From contig JAGBNF010000035.1 of assembly GCA_017634555.1 (NCBI GenBank), positions 1 through 46,611 of the forward strand: a stretch of DNA of 46,611 bases. The letters are read 5' to 3'. The position numbers and the translations under genes were made by a program. The notes under the pieces are model-generated. The model saw only the letters and a list, made by a program, of their open reading frames with translations. It did not search any database and was not told the origin of the DNA. Positions 28,384-36,893 of this stretch are shown in pieces (the stretch's first letter is position 1; each line of letters begins with the position of its first letter). The stretch comes from Eubacterium sp. (GTDB lineage: Bacteria; Bacillota; Clostridia; Lachnospirales; Lachnospiraceae).

Positions 28384-29631
28384 TTAGAGTGTCTCCTCTG
28401 TGTGAACTATGGTCTTTGTATATAATACATCGATTCGAGAATCTTCTGTAGGAGCTTCCTCTTCTGCACCCGGCATCATACCGGCTCTAAGTACGGATGT
28501 AAGATTCTCATCAAGAATTCCGTTAACATCTTCCTGTGTAAGTGCTTCCTGAGCAGCAGCCTCTGCCTTAAGCGCACTTGTCATCTCTTCTGACTCAGAA
28601 TATGTATATTCTTCATCCTCATCATCGTCATCATCAACGTCAAGATCAGGAATATCCTTTCCTTCTTCCATGGCCTTTCTGAGCATATCAGTAATACTCT
28701 TTGGCGGCTTCTTCTTTTCGCCCGGTTCAGTCGGCTTAGGAATTGAAGTGCCGTCTGCCATAAGAACATCTGTATCAGCTTCACTGATTTCTTCGTCATT
28801 ATCGTTATATACAGGCTCCTCACCATCGATAACAACCGACTGTGATGTAAGAAGATCTGTTTCTTCTCTGTCAAGATCCATTGCCATACCTGCTGCAAGG
28901 ATCGCTGTAGATGCTTCCTCATCAGTTAAGAGATCATCATCATAAAGATCGTCATCATTAACGCCTTCTCTTAAGATATCTGTCTCTTCATTCTCACCCG
29001 GCATCTTAGCTCCGAGGAATGTTGTAGGTGATTCTGCATCATGAAGATCACCGTAAGTAAGAATCTCTGTATCCTCGGCATCAAGCTCATATCTCTTTCC
29101 TGTCTTAGGATTGATACGAACTGTCTTATCATTTTTATCTGTCTTAGTTTCTTTAGCTTCAACAGCTTCTGCAGCTGCCTGTGCCTTAGCAGCCTCCTCC
29201 TTGGCAGCCATCTCGGCAGCAGCCTTAGCTGCAGCTTCCTTAGCCTCCTGAGCGATCATATCAGTATCCTTCTTGATATTTCCGGTATCTTTCTTGATAC
29301 TTCCCGTACCTTTTTTGATCCTTCCGGTATCCTTTGTAACCTTGCCCGAACCGGATCTCTGAATATCCGTATTACCCGAAACAAGCGTACCTGTTGAAGT
29401 TGATGTCTTGACATCTCTGGCAACGATCCTTCCCTGAGACTTTCTCTTTCTTCTGGTCATGTCTCCGGTCTTACCGGCTCTGATCTGCTCGAGTGCCTTC
29501 TTCTCAGTCTGTCCAGTTACCGAGCCAAATGCCTGAGGTATTCTGAGCGCAAAGAAAAGTATAAGTGTAAGTATGAAGAAAAGTATGGCGAGAACGAGAC
29601 CGCCTACAAACATTATATTATAAACGCCCAT
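28384..29631 (-). CDS. Single-pass membrane protein with repeated T-x-x-I/L motifs, putative FHA docking scaffold
   Basis: 415 residues, no family recognised. One N-terminal membrane segment (about 7-30), then a long soluble, low-complexity tail. Residues 101-126 form four tandem heptads with Thr 102, 109, 116 and 123, each followed by Ile at +3, in a Lys-rich setting. An Ala/Glu/Lys-rich helix (about 128-160) follows. Residues 188-381 are acidic and carry nine T-x-hydrophobic-L sites: T188, T203, T217, T242, T258, T287, T314, T351 and T378 (for example DTEIL, ETDIL, ETDLL, DTDVL). FHA domains bind phosphothreonine and many select Ile/Leu at +3, so these suit docking of the FHA proteins encoded upstream. 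The tail probably lies in the cytoplasm. The gene starts 6 bp after the kinase gene. Role inferred. Confidence 0.75.
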   Translation of the reverse strand: MGVYNIMFVGGLVLAILFFILTLILFFALRIPQAFGSVTGQTEKKALEQIRAGKTGDMTRRKRKSQGRIVARDVKTSTSTGTLVSGNTDIQRSGSGKVTKDTGRIKKGTGSIKKDTGNIKKDTDMIAQEAKEAAAKAAAEMAAKEEAAKAQAAAEAVEAKETKTDKNDKTVRINPKTGKRYELDAEDTEILTYGDLHDAESPTTFLGAKMPGENEETDILREGVNDDDLYDDDLLTDEEASTAILAAGMAMDLDREETDLLTSQSVVIDGEEPVYNDNDEEISEADTDVLMADGTSIPKPTEPGEKKKPPKSITDMLRKAMEEGKDIPDLDVDDDDDEDEEYTYSESEEMTSALKAEAAAQEALTQEDVNGILDENLTSVLRAGMMPGAEEEAPTEDSRIDVLYTKTIVHTEETL

Positions 29632-29637
29632 CCGCTA

Positions 29638-31728
29638 TCACTCTCCTTCCTTATTTGATACAGGTTTCTTTATAAGATCCACCGTAGGTGTTCTCTTTAT
29701 CCATGTAGGATTATTTGTTATGTTCGGAATCTTGCTTCCGGCATCAAATACCTTTATGATGCTGTCCTTCTCAGCCTTTGACCACTTAAGTGGATCCTGC
29801 TGATTCTTTTCATAGGTTGTATAAAGCATGTTCAGATGCTCTACATAAACCTTTGCAGCATTTTCATTATCGGCTCCAAGCTTAGCTTCGGTATCCTCAT
29901 ATGTCTTTATGGCATTCTCAGTATCACCGAGTATTCCGTAAATCTCTGCAACTCTGCAGCTCTTATTTACATATGACTTGATATAAGCCATTCCCTTCTC
30001 GTTGCTTGTCGGCTTGGATACATCAATCTCACCTGTTATAAGGTTGATTACTTCCTTGCAATAGTTGATTGAAAGATTGTAATTATCTGTGGATTCCGTA
30101 TCCTTTGCAAGTCGATAATAAATTTCAGACAGGTAATCACTGTAGTTATAGTCAAATGCAGTTGAATCATCTCCGGTGTATTCACCGAGATCGATTACTG
30201 CCTGGCTCATGAACTTCTCTGCCTGTTCCGCAACACCCGGCTCACGAAGCAGGTATGTTACATATATCTGTCCTACAGTGTCATAGTTTTCAAATTTCTG
30301 TCGATTCGTGTTACTGAGTCTGTTCATATTATATTGAGCAAATCCGTTAACACTTTCGAGCAGTTCCGAAGCATTTACGTTTGTATTTGAGAGAATTCTG
30401 GAAATGCTTCCATAATAATTTGCAAGCTCTCCGTAATCCTCATCTTTTTCATCGATCATATTAAAGTACTTTGCTGCAAGATCGTATTCCTTCTCTTCAG
30501 TAAAGTATGCAAGTCCGAGTCTGTAAAGAACTTCACTGTTCTTATCTACACCCGCATAACCGTTCTTTACTCTGTTTGCCACTACATCAAGTCCGTCCTT
30601 GAGCTGGAGCTTTCCTTCTCCCTCTTCATTGACATCATTGGCAGCATCAATGTAAAGATCGATATATTTTACATATGCATCGGCATCTCGTCCATCAAGC
30701 TCAAATGCTTCACGATAGCTTGCTGCAGCCTTCTGGAAATTGCCATCTGCCTTGTAATCATTTCCTACCTCAATATAGGATGAGTAGTTCTCCATCTGAA
30801 CTTTTTTCATTCCCATTCTTCCGCCGATAGCAACTCCGGCAAAAAGAAGTGTAAGAATAGCTGATGTACAGAAAACAGAAACCTTCTTCTTGTTGCTCTT
30901 AATATATGATTCATCAAGCTCTGTATAATGCTCGAGTGCATATATAAGCTCAGCACAGGACTGGTATCTGTCAGCCGGATTCGGCTGGGTACATTTCATA
31001 ATAATCTGCTCAAGTCCTGTTGAAAGGCCTGCGTTAACTTCTCTGATAGGCAGGATCTTATATGGCGGCTCCTGAGGATTCTTACCTGTTACCATGTGAT
31101 ACATGGTTGCACCGAGATTATAAATATCTGTACGTGCATCGGTTTTATAGATTCCTTTACCCTGTGCATCACCAAACTGCTCCGGCGCAGCATATCCTCT
31201 GGTACCGAGAGCTGTTGTATCTGCATTATTCTCTATCTCGTAAGTCTTAGCCGTACCAAAGTCGATAAGCTTAACTCCGCCTTCAGGACGAAGCATGACA
31301 TTTGATGGCTTCATATCACGATAAATGATAGGCGGATTCATCGAGTGCAGGTATTCCAGAGCTGATGCCAGCTCGAGTGACCAGTCGATAACATCCTCCT
31401 GCGGAAGTGCGCCTTCAGCCTTCAGCTTATCCGCAAGGTTAACACCTTCGATGAAGTCCATGATAACGCAGACGGTTCCGCCGTACTTAACAATATCAAT
31501 TATTCGCGGAATAACCGGATGATCTACATCCTTAAGTATATTCGCTTCTCTTTCCAATCCCTTTAAAAGAATATCGGTTGATTTTGAGCCGTCGTTCTTA
31601 ATCTCCTTAACTGCCAGCTGCATATTAAGTCGGTTATTACGACCGAGGTAAACAGTGGACATACCGCCTTCGCCGATCTTCTTAAGGACTTCATACTTTC
31701 CGTCAAGAACGGTTCCTTCTCTAAGCAT
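29638..31728 (-). CDS. Transmembrane Ser/Thr protein kinase with outer TPR domain
   Basis: Hanks-type kinase, 696 residues. Kinase domain of about 1-270: glycine loop GEGGMSTVYLG (19-29), Lys41 in LAVKEIK, catalytic YRDMKPSNVML with Asp138, IDFGTAK with Asp156, activation loop with TTALGTRGYAAPEQF (Thr 171, 172 and 176 are candidate autophosphorylation sites). One membrane segment at about 283-302. The outside part (about 310-690) is a TPR-like helical array (YIEVGNDYKADGNFQKAAASYREAF), not the PASTA repeats of PrkC/PknB, so it probably senses a protein rather than peptidoglycan fragments. The gene sits between the PP2C gene (28 bp) and the scaffold gene (6 bp). Confidence 0.93.
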   Translation of the reverse strand: MLREGTVLDGKYEVLKKIGEGGMSTVYLGRNNRLNMQLAVKEIKNDGSKSTDILLKGLEREANILKDVDHPVIPRIIDIVKYGGTVCVIMDFIEGVNLADKLKAEGALPQEDVIDWSLELASALEYLHSMNPPIIYRDMKPSNVMLRPEGGVKLIDFGTAKTYEIENNADTTALGTRGYAAPEQFGDAQGKGIYKTDARTDIYNLGATMYHMVTGKNPQEPPYKILPIREVNAGLSTGLEQIIMKCTQPNPADRYQSCAELIYALEHYTELDESYIKSNKKKVSVFCTSAILTLLFAGVAIGGRMGMKKVQMENYSSYIEVGNDYKADGNFQKAAASYREAFELDGRDADAYVKYIDLYIDAANDVNEEGEGKLQLKDGLDVVANRVKNGYAGVDKNSEVLYRLGLAYFTEEKEYDLAAKYFNMIDEKDEDYGELANYYGSISRILSNTNVNASELLESVNGFAQYNMNRLSNTNRQKFENYDTVGQIYVTYLLREPGVAEQAEKFMSQAVIDLGEYTGDDSTAFDYNYSDYLSEIYYRLAKDTESTDNYNLSINYCKEVINLITGEIDVSKPTSNEKGMAYIKSYVNKSCRVAEIYGILGDTENAIKTYEDTEAKLGADNENAAKVYVEHLNMLYTTYEKNQQDPLKWSKAEKDSIIKVFDAGSKIPNITNNPTWIKRTPTVDLIKKPVSNKEGE

Positions 31729-31756
31729 TTTCTATCCCTCTATAATCCCTAAACAT

Positions 31757-32527
31757 TTACATAGTTCTTATAACTGCAACGGTGATGTTATCAGCTTCCT
31801 TACGATTCTTGACCATCTCAGTCAGATATACACACCCATATTTCATATCTTCATCAGACTTAATTGCCTGTGGTCCAAGCTTATCCATAATCTCCTGCTC
31901 AGATATCTGATGTCTGAATCCGTCAGAACAGATAAGATATATAGCATCCTTCTGAAGCTTCCCTTTAAGGAAATCAGGTCTTACTTCCGCAGATGCACCT
32001 ACGCACTGAAGAAGAACGCTTCGTCTCGGATCTGTCTTTGCTTCTTCCGGCGTCATACGGCCGGCTGCAATTTCTCTTGCTACAAATGTCTGATCCTTAG
32101 TAAGTATTCTAAGAGAATCCTTCAGCTCATATACTCTACTGTCTCCGACATGTGCAATGAAGAAACTGTCTTCATACATAAGTATTGCTGAAATAGTGGT
32201 TCCGAGCATTATATTGTTATCCGAACCATACATTCCGAGCAGTCTGTTTTCATTCTGGATTATTGAATTCCATTCCTTTCTCAGACTGTCCGGAGAGAAG
32301 GTGTCGTCCAGTATTTCTGAAATAAATGTCTCATCGAACCATTTAGTAAATGCATTAATAACTTCTTTGCTGGCAAGTTCGCCCTTGGCAAGACCACCCA
32401 TTCCATCACAAACAATACCGAAAGCTACCTGACCTTTCGGAGAATTTATAATTCTGATGGCAAGTGAATCCTGATTAGTAAATTTCTTAATACCTATATC
32501 TGTATTGTAGGTTGCGGAAAATTCCAT
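31757..32527 (-). CDS. PP2C-type Ser/Thr protein phosphatase
   Basis: Metal-dependent phosphatase, 256 residues, cytoplasmic. Motifs: NTDIGIKKFTNQDS near the N-terminus, the metal site VCDGMGGLAKGE, GTTISAILM, AHVGDSRVYEL, LICSDGFRHQ and the C-terminal ADNITVAVI. It would reverse phosphorylation made by the kinase encoded just downstream. Start: the ATG at 32525-32527 follows AAGGAGA; the open frame extends 15 codons further into the FHA gene but without a ribosome site. Confidence 0.94.
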   Translation of the reverse strand: MEFSATYNTDIGIKKFTNQDSLAIRIINSPKGQVAFGIVCDGMGGLAKGELASKEVINAFTKWFDETFISEILDDTFSPDSLRKEWNSIIQNENRLLGMYGSDNNIMLGTTISAILMYEDSFFIAHVGDSRVYELKDSLRILTKDQTFVAREIAAGRMTPEEAKTDPRRSVLLQCVGASAEVRPDFLKGKLQKDAIYLICSDGFRHQISEQEIMDKLGPQAIKSDEDMKYGCVYLTEMVKNRKEADNITVAVIRTM

Positions 32528-32540
32528 TTCTGTCTCCTTA

Positions 32541-35372
32541 TTAATTGAGGAAGAATGTAAATTCTTCATCACCCATCTTTACTATAGAACCTGCTTTGAG
32601 GAACTGCTTGTTGCCCGGAACCAGTCTCTGTCCGTCTACATAGGTTCCGTTAGTTGAATTGTTATCCTCTATAAATGTTACTCCGTTTTCCTTTCTGAGA
32701 ATGCAATGTACTCGGCTGATTGCCGGATTCTCAGCAAGTGTATAATCTGCATGGAGCTGTGATTTACCTATCTTAAGCTCTTCCTTGTCCATGAAAATCT
32801 TCTCTCCCGTCTTTCTTCTAACGAGATGAGGTCCTGACTTCATAGGTACAGGTGCCGGAAGCGGCGCTTCTGTATTAAGAATAGTGTCGAAATCTACCGC
32901 CTGAACCTGACTATTGAGCTCTGCCTGTGTAAGCATACCTGTTGCAGGCTCCTGGAACACTGTGGTCGGATCCGGCTTAGCTGCCGGCTGCGGTGCCGGT
33001 GTTGGCTGTGGTACAGGTGCTGGCTGTGGTACAGGTGCTGGCTGTGGTGCCGGTGTTGGCTGTGGTACAGGTGTTGGCTGTGGTGCTGGTACCGGCTGTG
33101 GTACAGGTGTTGGCTGTGGTGCCGGTGCTGGCTGTGGCACAGGTGTTGGCTGCGATGCCGGTGTTGGCTGTGGCTCAGCCTCTGCCTTCTCTTCAGCTTT
33201 TTGCTCTTCCTTTTCTTCTGCCTTTGGCTCCTCTTCAAATCCTGTAGGAATAGTCTGCAGAACAGGCTTCTCCTCAGCCTTTGGCGCTTCTTCTATCTTT
33301 TCCGGAATTGGTTCCGGTGCTGTTATTACATTTTCTATTGGTTCTTCGGTCGCCTTTGGCTCCTCTGTAGGTATAGCTTGTGGTCCTGGTGTCGGTACTC
33401 CCATCGGAGGCTGTCCCTGTGGGCCACCTACTGGCGGCTGGCCCATTGGTGCTCCCATTGGTGCCTGTCCCTGTAGGCCGCTCATTTGAGGCTGCCCCAT
33501 TGGCCCACTCATTGGAGTCTGGCCAAATGGCTTTGGTACCGGCTGTCCCTGCGGACCACCTACTGGTGGCTGGCCCATTGGTGCTCCCATCGGTGGCTGG
33601 CCCTGTGGGCCGTTCATTGGCGGCTGACCCATTGGCCCACTCATTGGAGTCTGGCCAAATGGCTTTGGTACCGGCTGTCCCTGTGGACCGCCTACTGGTG
33701 GCTGTCCCATCGGCGCTCCCATTGGAACCTGGCCCTGTGGGCCGTTCATTGGTGCCTGGCCCATTGGCCCGCTCATCGGAGTCTGGCCAAATGGTCTTGG
33801 TACCGGCTGTCCCTGCGGACCATTCATTGGTGCCTGGCCCTGTGGGCCATTCATTGGAGACTGTCCAAATGGTGGTACCTGTGGTCCAGGTGCTGCCTTT
33901 GGAGCTTCTTCTTTATTTTCTGTTTCGTTAGCTATATTAGGCTTTCCTGAAGTTAATTCTTCTGCCTTTGCCTTTACTTCCTCCGGAGACGGTACATCAA
34001 ATTCAAATGTATCATCTTCTTCCTTAGCTTCAGGCTTCTCTTCTTTCACCTCAGGAGCTTCTGGAGTTTTCTCCTTCTCTTCCTTTACTTCCGGAGTTTC
34101 AGAAACTTCTTCTTTCTCTTCCTTGATCTCCGGTGCTTCAGGGGTTTCCTTCTTCTCTTCAGCCACCTCAGGCTTATCTTCTTCCTTCTTTTCTTCCATA
34201 GGAGGAATTGGCTGAGGTGCAGGTCCACCTATAGGTGGCTGTCCCTGTGGACCATTCATTGGTGCTCCCATTGGTGGCTGTCCCTGTGGGCCATTCATCG
34301 GTACTCCCATTGGCGGCTGTCCCTGTGGACCATTCATTGGTGCTCCCATTAGTGGCTGTCCCTGTGGACCATTCATTGGTGCTCCCATTGGAGCCTGTCC
34401 CTGTGGACCATTCATTGGTGCTCCCATTGGTGGCTGTCCCTGTGGACCATTCATTGGTGCTCCCATTGGTGGCTGTCCCTGTGGACCATTCATTGGTGCT
34501 CCCATCGGCGGCTGTCCCTGTGGACCGTTCATTGGTGCTCCCATTGGTGGCTGTCCCTGTGGACCATTCATTGGAGGCTGCCCGAATGGTCTTGGTCCCG
34601 ACTGTCCCTGTGGACCACCCATTGGCGCTCCCATTGGTGGCTGTCCACCGAACTGTCCCTGCGGGCCACCCATTGGCGCTCCCATTGGTGGCTGTCCACC
34701 AAACTGTCCCTGTGGTGCTCCCATCGGTGCACCCTGAGGACCTGCTGCCCTGTTCCTCATTAATGCCATTCTGTCAACCTTAGCATTGGCATTCATGCCA
34801 CTTGCAATAGGGGTAACTGTTGTAAGCATTTCGGAAACCATAACATTCAGATCCGATGTACTGAATCTGTCTGAATTTATACATGACAAAATGCGTGCTA
34901 CATAATTGTCTTTATCATCTTCGCTATATCTGATACCTGCAACAATATCTCTGAAGAAATCTGCTATGTCAGTAACTGTGCCTGCATCATCCTTTATCGG
35001 GGCAAGGAACATGTAAACATCAAATAACTGCTCATCTACAAAAATGTAATCCCATTCCTTAACAAGATAATTAACAGGAATTCCATTCTTGCCGATATCG
35101 AAAGAATTAAGGAAACTCTTGAGAAGTGTAAGTACCTCAGCTTTCTTAAGCACCTTCTTAAGAAACTGATTAAGTGGAGTTCCTGACGGAATACGGGAGA
35201 TAATAGTCTTCTTTCCATCCATTTCTGCAAACTGAACCGGTGCTATTCCTTCCATCGGTACATTTCTTGCTCTGTCCAGGGCTCTGTCGTCAATAACATC
35301 CGTTGGCGCCAGCTCATATCTGAACGTATAGCCCATAGCTTCCTTGTTTAAAAAAATGTTCTCTTTATTCAT
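32541..35372 (-). CDS. FHA-domain protein with DUF6382-like N-terminus and Pro/Gly/Gln/Met-rich linker
   Basis: 943 residues. N-terminal domain of about 190 residues (YTFRYELAPTDVI to MNANAKVDRM), similar in layout to the N-terminus of the next FHA protein; I believe this is DUF6382. Then two disordered repeat blocks (about 210-380 and 495-660) built from a 13-residue unit containing NGPQGQPPMGAPM, separated by Glu/Lys-rich stretches (EEKEEKPEAKEED type), then a PQ-rich tract. The C-terminal FHA domain (about 850-943) has the phosphothreonine-binding signature: LKIGKS, ISRVHCIL and NSTNGTYVDGQRL. It would bind phosphorylated Thr made by the neighbouring kinase. The linker length makes it a long tether. 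Confidence 0.9.
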   Translation of the reverse strand: MNKENIFLNKEAMGYTFRYELAPTDVIDDRALDRARNVPMEGIAPVQFAEMDGKKTIISRIPSGTPLNQFLKKVLKKAEVLTLLKSFLNSFDIGKNGIPVNYLVKEWDYIFVDEQLFDVYMFLAPIKDDAGTVTDIADFFRDIVAGIRYSEDDKDNYVARILSCINSDRFSTSDLNVMVSEMLTTVTPIASGMNANAKVDRMALMRNRAAGPQGAPMGAPQGQFGGQPPMGAPMGGPQGQFGGQPPMGAPMGGPQGQSGPRPFGQPPMNGPQGQPPMGAPMNGPQGQPPMGAPMNGPQGQPPMGAPMNGPQGQPPMGAPMNGPQGQAPMGAPMNGPQGQPLMGAPMNGPQGQPPMGVPMNGPQGQPPMGAPMNGPQGQPPIGGPAPQPIPPMEEKKEEDKPEVAEEKKETPEAPEIKEEKEEVSETPEVKEEKEKTPEAPEVKEEKPEAKEEDDTFEFDVPSPEEVKAKAEELTSGKPNIANETENKEEAPKAAPGPQVPPFGQSPMNGPQGQAPMNGPQGQPVPRPFGQTPMSGPMGQAPMNGPQGQVPMGAPMGQPPVGGPQGQPVPKPFGQTPMSGPMGQPPMNGPQGQPPMGAPMGQPPVGGPQGQPVPKPFGQTPMSGPMGQPQMSGLQGQAPMGAPMGQPPVGGPQGQPPMGVPTPGPQAIPTEEPKATEEPIENVITAPEPIPEKIEEAPKAEEKPVLQTIPTGFEEEPKAEEKEEQKAEEKAEAEPQPTPASQPTPVPQPAPAPQPTPVPQPVPAPQPTPVPQPTPAPQPAPVPQPAPVPQPTPAPQPAAKPDPTTVFQEPATGMLTQAELNSQVQAVDFDTILNTEAPLPAPVPMKSGPHLVRRKTGEKIFMDKEELKIGKSQLHADYTLAENPAISRVHCILRKENGVTFIEDNNSTNGTYVDGQRLVPGNKQFLKAGSIVKMGDEEFTFFLN
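33382..33892 (-). repeat. Second repeat block in the FHA gene
   Basis: In-frame, less regular repeats encoding PMGQ, GPQGQP and KPFGQTPMSGP units. Two near-identical about 130-bp stretches are seen (around 33500-33610 and 33620-33740), a sign of recent duplication in frame. Copy number probably varies between strains. Confidence 0.75.
34222..34740 (-). repeat. 39-bp tandem repeat block in the FHA gene
   Basis: About nine tandem copies of a 39-bp unit encoding the 13-residue NGPQGQPPMGAPM, with single-residue variants (APM, PLM, GVPM, PPI) and degenerate copies at the right end. All units keep the reading frame. This is a coding minisatellite, not a CRISPR array: copies are contiguous without spacers. 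Confidence 0.9.
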
Positions 35373-35409
35373 ATCCTACCCCCTACAAAAATGTATCTAT
35401 CTGAATAAA

Positions 35410-36834
35410 TTAAAACTTGAAAAGAAAGTCTTCGTCACCAAGTGTGATCGTACAGTTGTTGGTAAGTAATACTTCCTGATCCGGCTCAAGCTGTACATTG
35501 TTAACGTATGTATGATTTGTTGACTTGTTGTCCTTGATGTAATACTGGTTATTCTCTTTTAATGTTATGATCGCATGGATTCTGCTGATTGCATTATTAC
35601 CATCAACCCTGTAATCAACACCTCTTGTAGCCTTACCAAGTTTGAATACAGGCTTATTGATCATAGCTCTCTCGTTAGTTGTTTCTCTAACGATGTAAGG
35701 ATTGATCTTTATGTCGGCTGACTCTGATACTGCTGCAGCCTGAGTAGCTGCTGCATCAGCTTCCGGTGCTTTAGGTGCCTCTTCGTTAACTTCCGGCTTA
35801 GACTCTTCATTAGCCTTTTCTTTATCCTTCTTCTTGTCCTTAGCTTTTCCTGAATCCTTCTTCTTGTTTGAAGTATTATCTTCCTTCTGCTCTGCTGCAG
35901 GCTTTTCTTCTTCGGAAGCTTCGCCATGTGCGTTATTCTGAATAAGGGCTGCTCTGTTAACCTTTACGCTCTTCTGTGCAGCTCTGATATCAGCTATAGT
36001 AACTGTCTCAGGACCATCATCGTCGTCCTCATCCTCTTCAACTTCTTCCTCTTCAGCCTCTTCTTCTGCTTCCGGCTCTTCCTCTGCAGCAGCTTCAGCC
36101 TCAACTTCTACTTCCTCTTCCTCATCATCGCCGATCTCAGGAAGAACTTCGTCTGTATCCTCAAGATTGTTCATGTAACCGCTGACACCCTGATCTCCAC
36201 CGGACAGGATTTCAGTATTAACTACAACGTCTCCATCAGCAGTTGCTATATCGCCTTCTGCTTCGTAATCCATTCCGGAATCCTTCATAAGTGCCTCAAC
36301 AAGTCCTACCAGACCTCTAAGGTTAAATGAATCTCCGTTAATGTATGTGAGAAGCTGTCCTACGTATCCAACATCCTCGTTTACGTTATACATGAGATTC
36401 GCGATAAACTGTCTCATGAATGCCTTGAACTCAGCAGCAACGCTTCCCTCACTTTCAACAGGAAGACAGATATACTCTATCTCCAAAGTGTCCGGATTAA
36501 CGTACATAAAGTTCCTGTTAAGAAGAATATATGAAAGAGGAATACCAACCTCTTTAAACTCGATAATTCCTTTTGCGACATTTCTTACAAGAGTAAATAC
36601 TGTTTTCTTGTCTACAGTTCCCTTTGTATAATTCTCAAGTGCAGTCTTTCCGGTTATATCATACGTAAGATAATCAAAATCATCATCTTCTTCGTAAATA
36701 ATTCCTACAAGTCCACTAACGCCATCCTCACATATATCGAGTGCGTCTTCGTCCAGTTCACAGCCCTCTCCCATGATGTATGTGAGATATCTTTCATCTC
36801 CAATGTTTTTTGCTGTAAATCTAAAACCTCTCAT
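35410..36834 (-). CDS. FHA-domain protein with DUF6382-like N-terminus and acidic linker
   Basis: 474 residues, paralogous in layout to the larger FHA protein downstream. N-terminal domain of about 1-185 (RGFRFTAKNIGDERYLTYI, YILLNRNFMYVNPDTLEIEYI), like DUF6382. An acidic linker of about 220-270 is nearly all Glu/Asp/Ala, followed by a Lys-rich stretch (SNKKKDSGKAKDKKKDKEKA) and a short Ala/Glu tract. The C-terminal FHA domain has FKLGKATRGVDYRV, ISRIHAIITL and KSTNHTYVNNVQL. Here the usual Asn-Gly is Asn-His, a small departure. Start ATG follows GAGGAGG. It is the first of the FHA-PP2C-kinase gene set, 59 bp after mltG. Confidence 0.9.
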   Translation of the reverse strand: MRGFRFTAKNIGDERYLTYIMGEGCELDEDALDICEDGVSGLVGIIYEEDDDFDYLTYDITGKTALENYTKGTVDKKTVFTLVRNVAKGIIEFKEVGIPLSYILLNRNFMYVNPDTLEIEYICLPVESEGSVAAEFKAFMRQFIANLMYNVNEDVGYVGQLLTYINGDSFNLRGLVGLVEALMKDSGMDYEAEGDIATADGDVVVNTEILSGGDQGVSGYMNNLEDTDEVLPEIGDDEEEEVEVEAEAAAEEEPEAEEEAEEEEVEEDEDDDDGPETVTIADIRAAQKSVKVNRAALIQNNAHGEASEEEKPAAEQKEDNTSNKKKDSGKAKDKKKDKEKANEESKPEVNEEAPKAPEADAAATQAAAVSESADIKINPYIVRETTNERAMINKPVFKLGKATRGVDYRVDGNNAISRIHAIITLKENNQYYIKDNKSTNHTYVNNVQLEPDQEVLLTNNCTITLGDEDFLFKF

Positions 36835-36893
36835 CAGTATTACCTCCTCGCAATTTTTAGCGAAATTTATTTAAACAGCCTCAGCTATTGTTT

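Noticed and set aside
33382-34740. Possible CRISPR-like arrays
   Set aside because: The repeats are contiguous 39-bp coding units in the frame of the FHA gene, with no spacers.
33380-34783. Long plus-strand open frames opposite the FHA gene
   Set aside because: They translate into Val/Pro/Leu- or His/Trp-rich repeats, an effect of the 39-bp repeat on the opposite strand, and lack ribosome sites.
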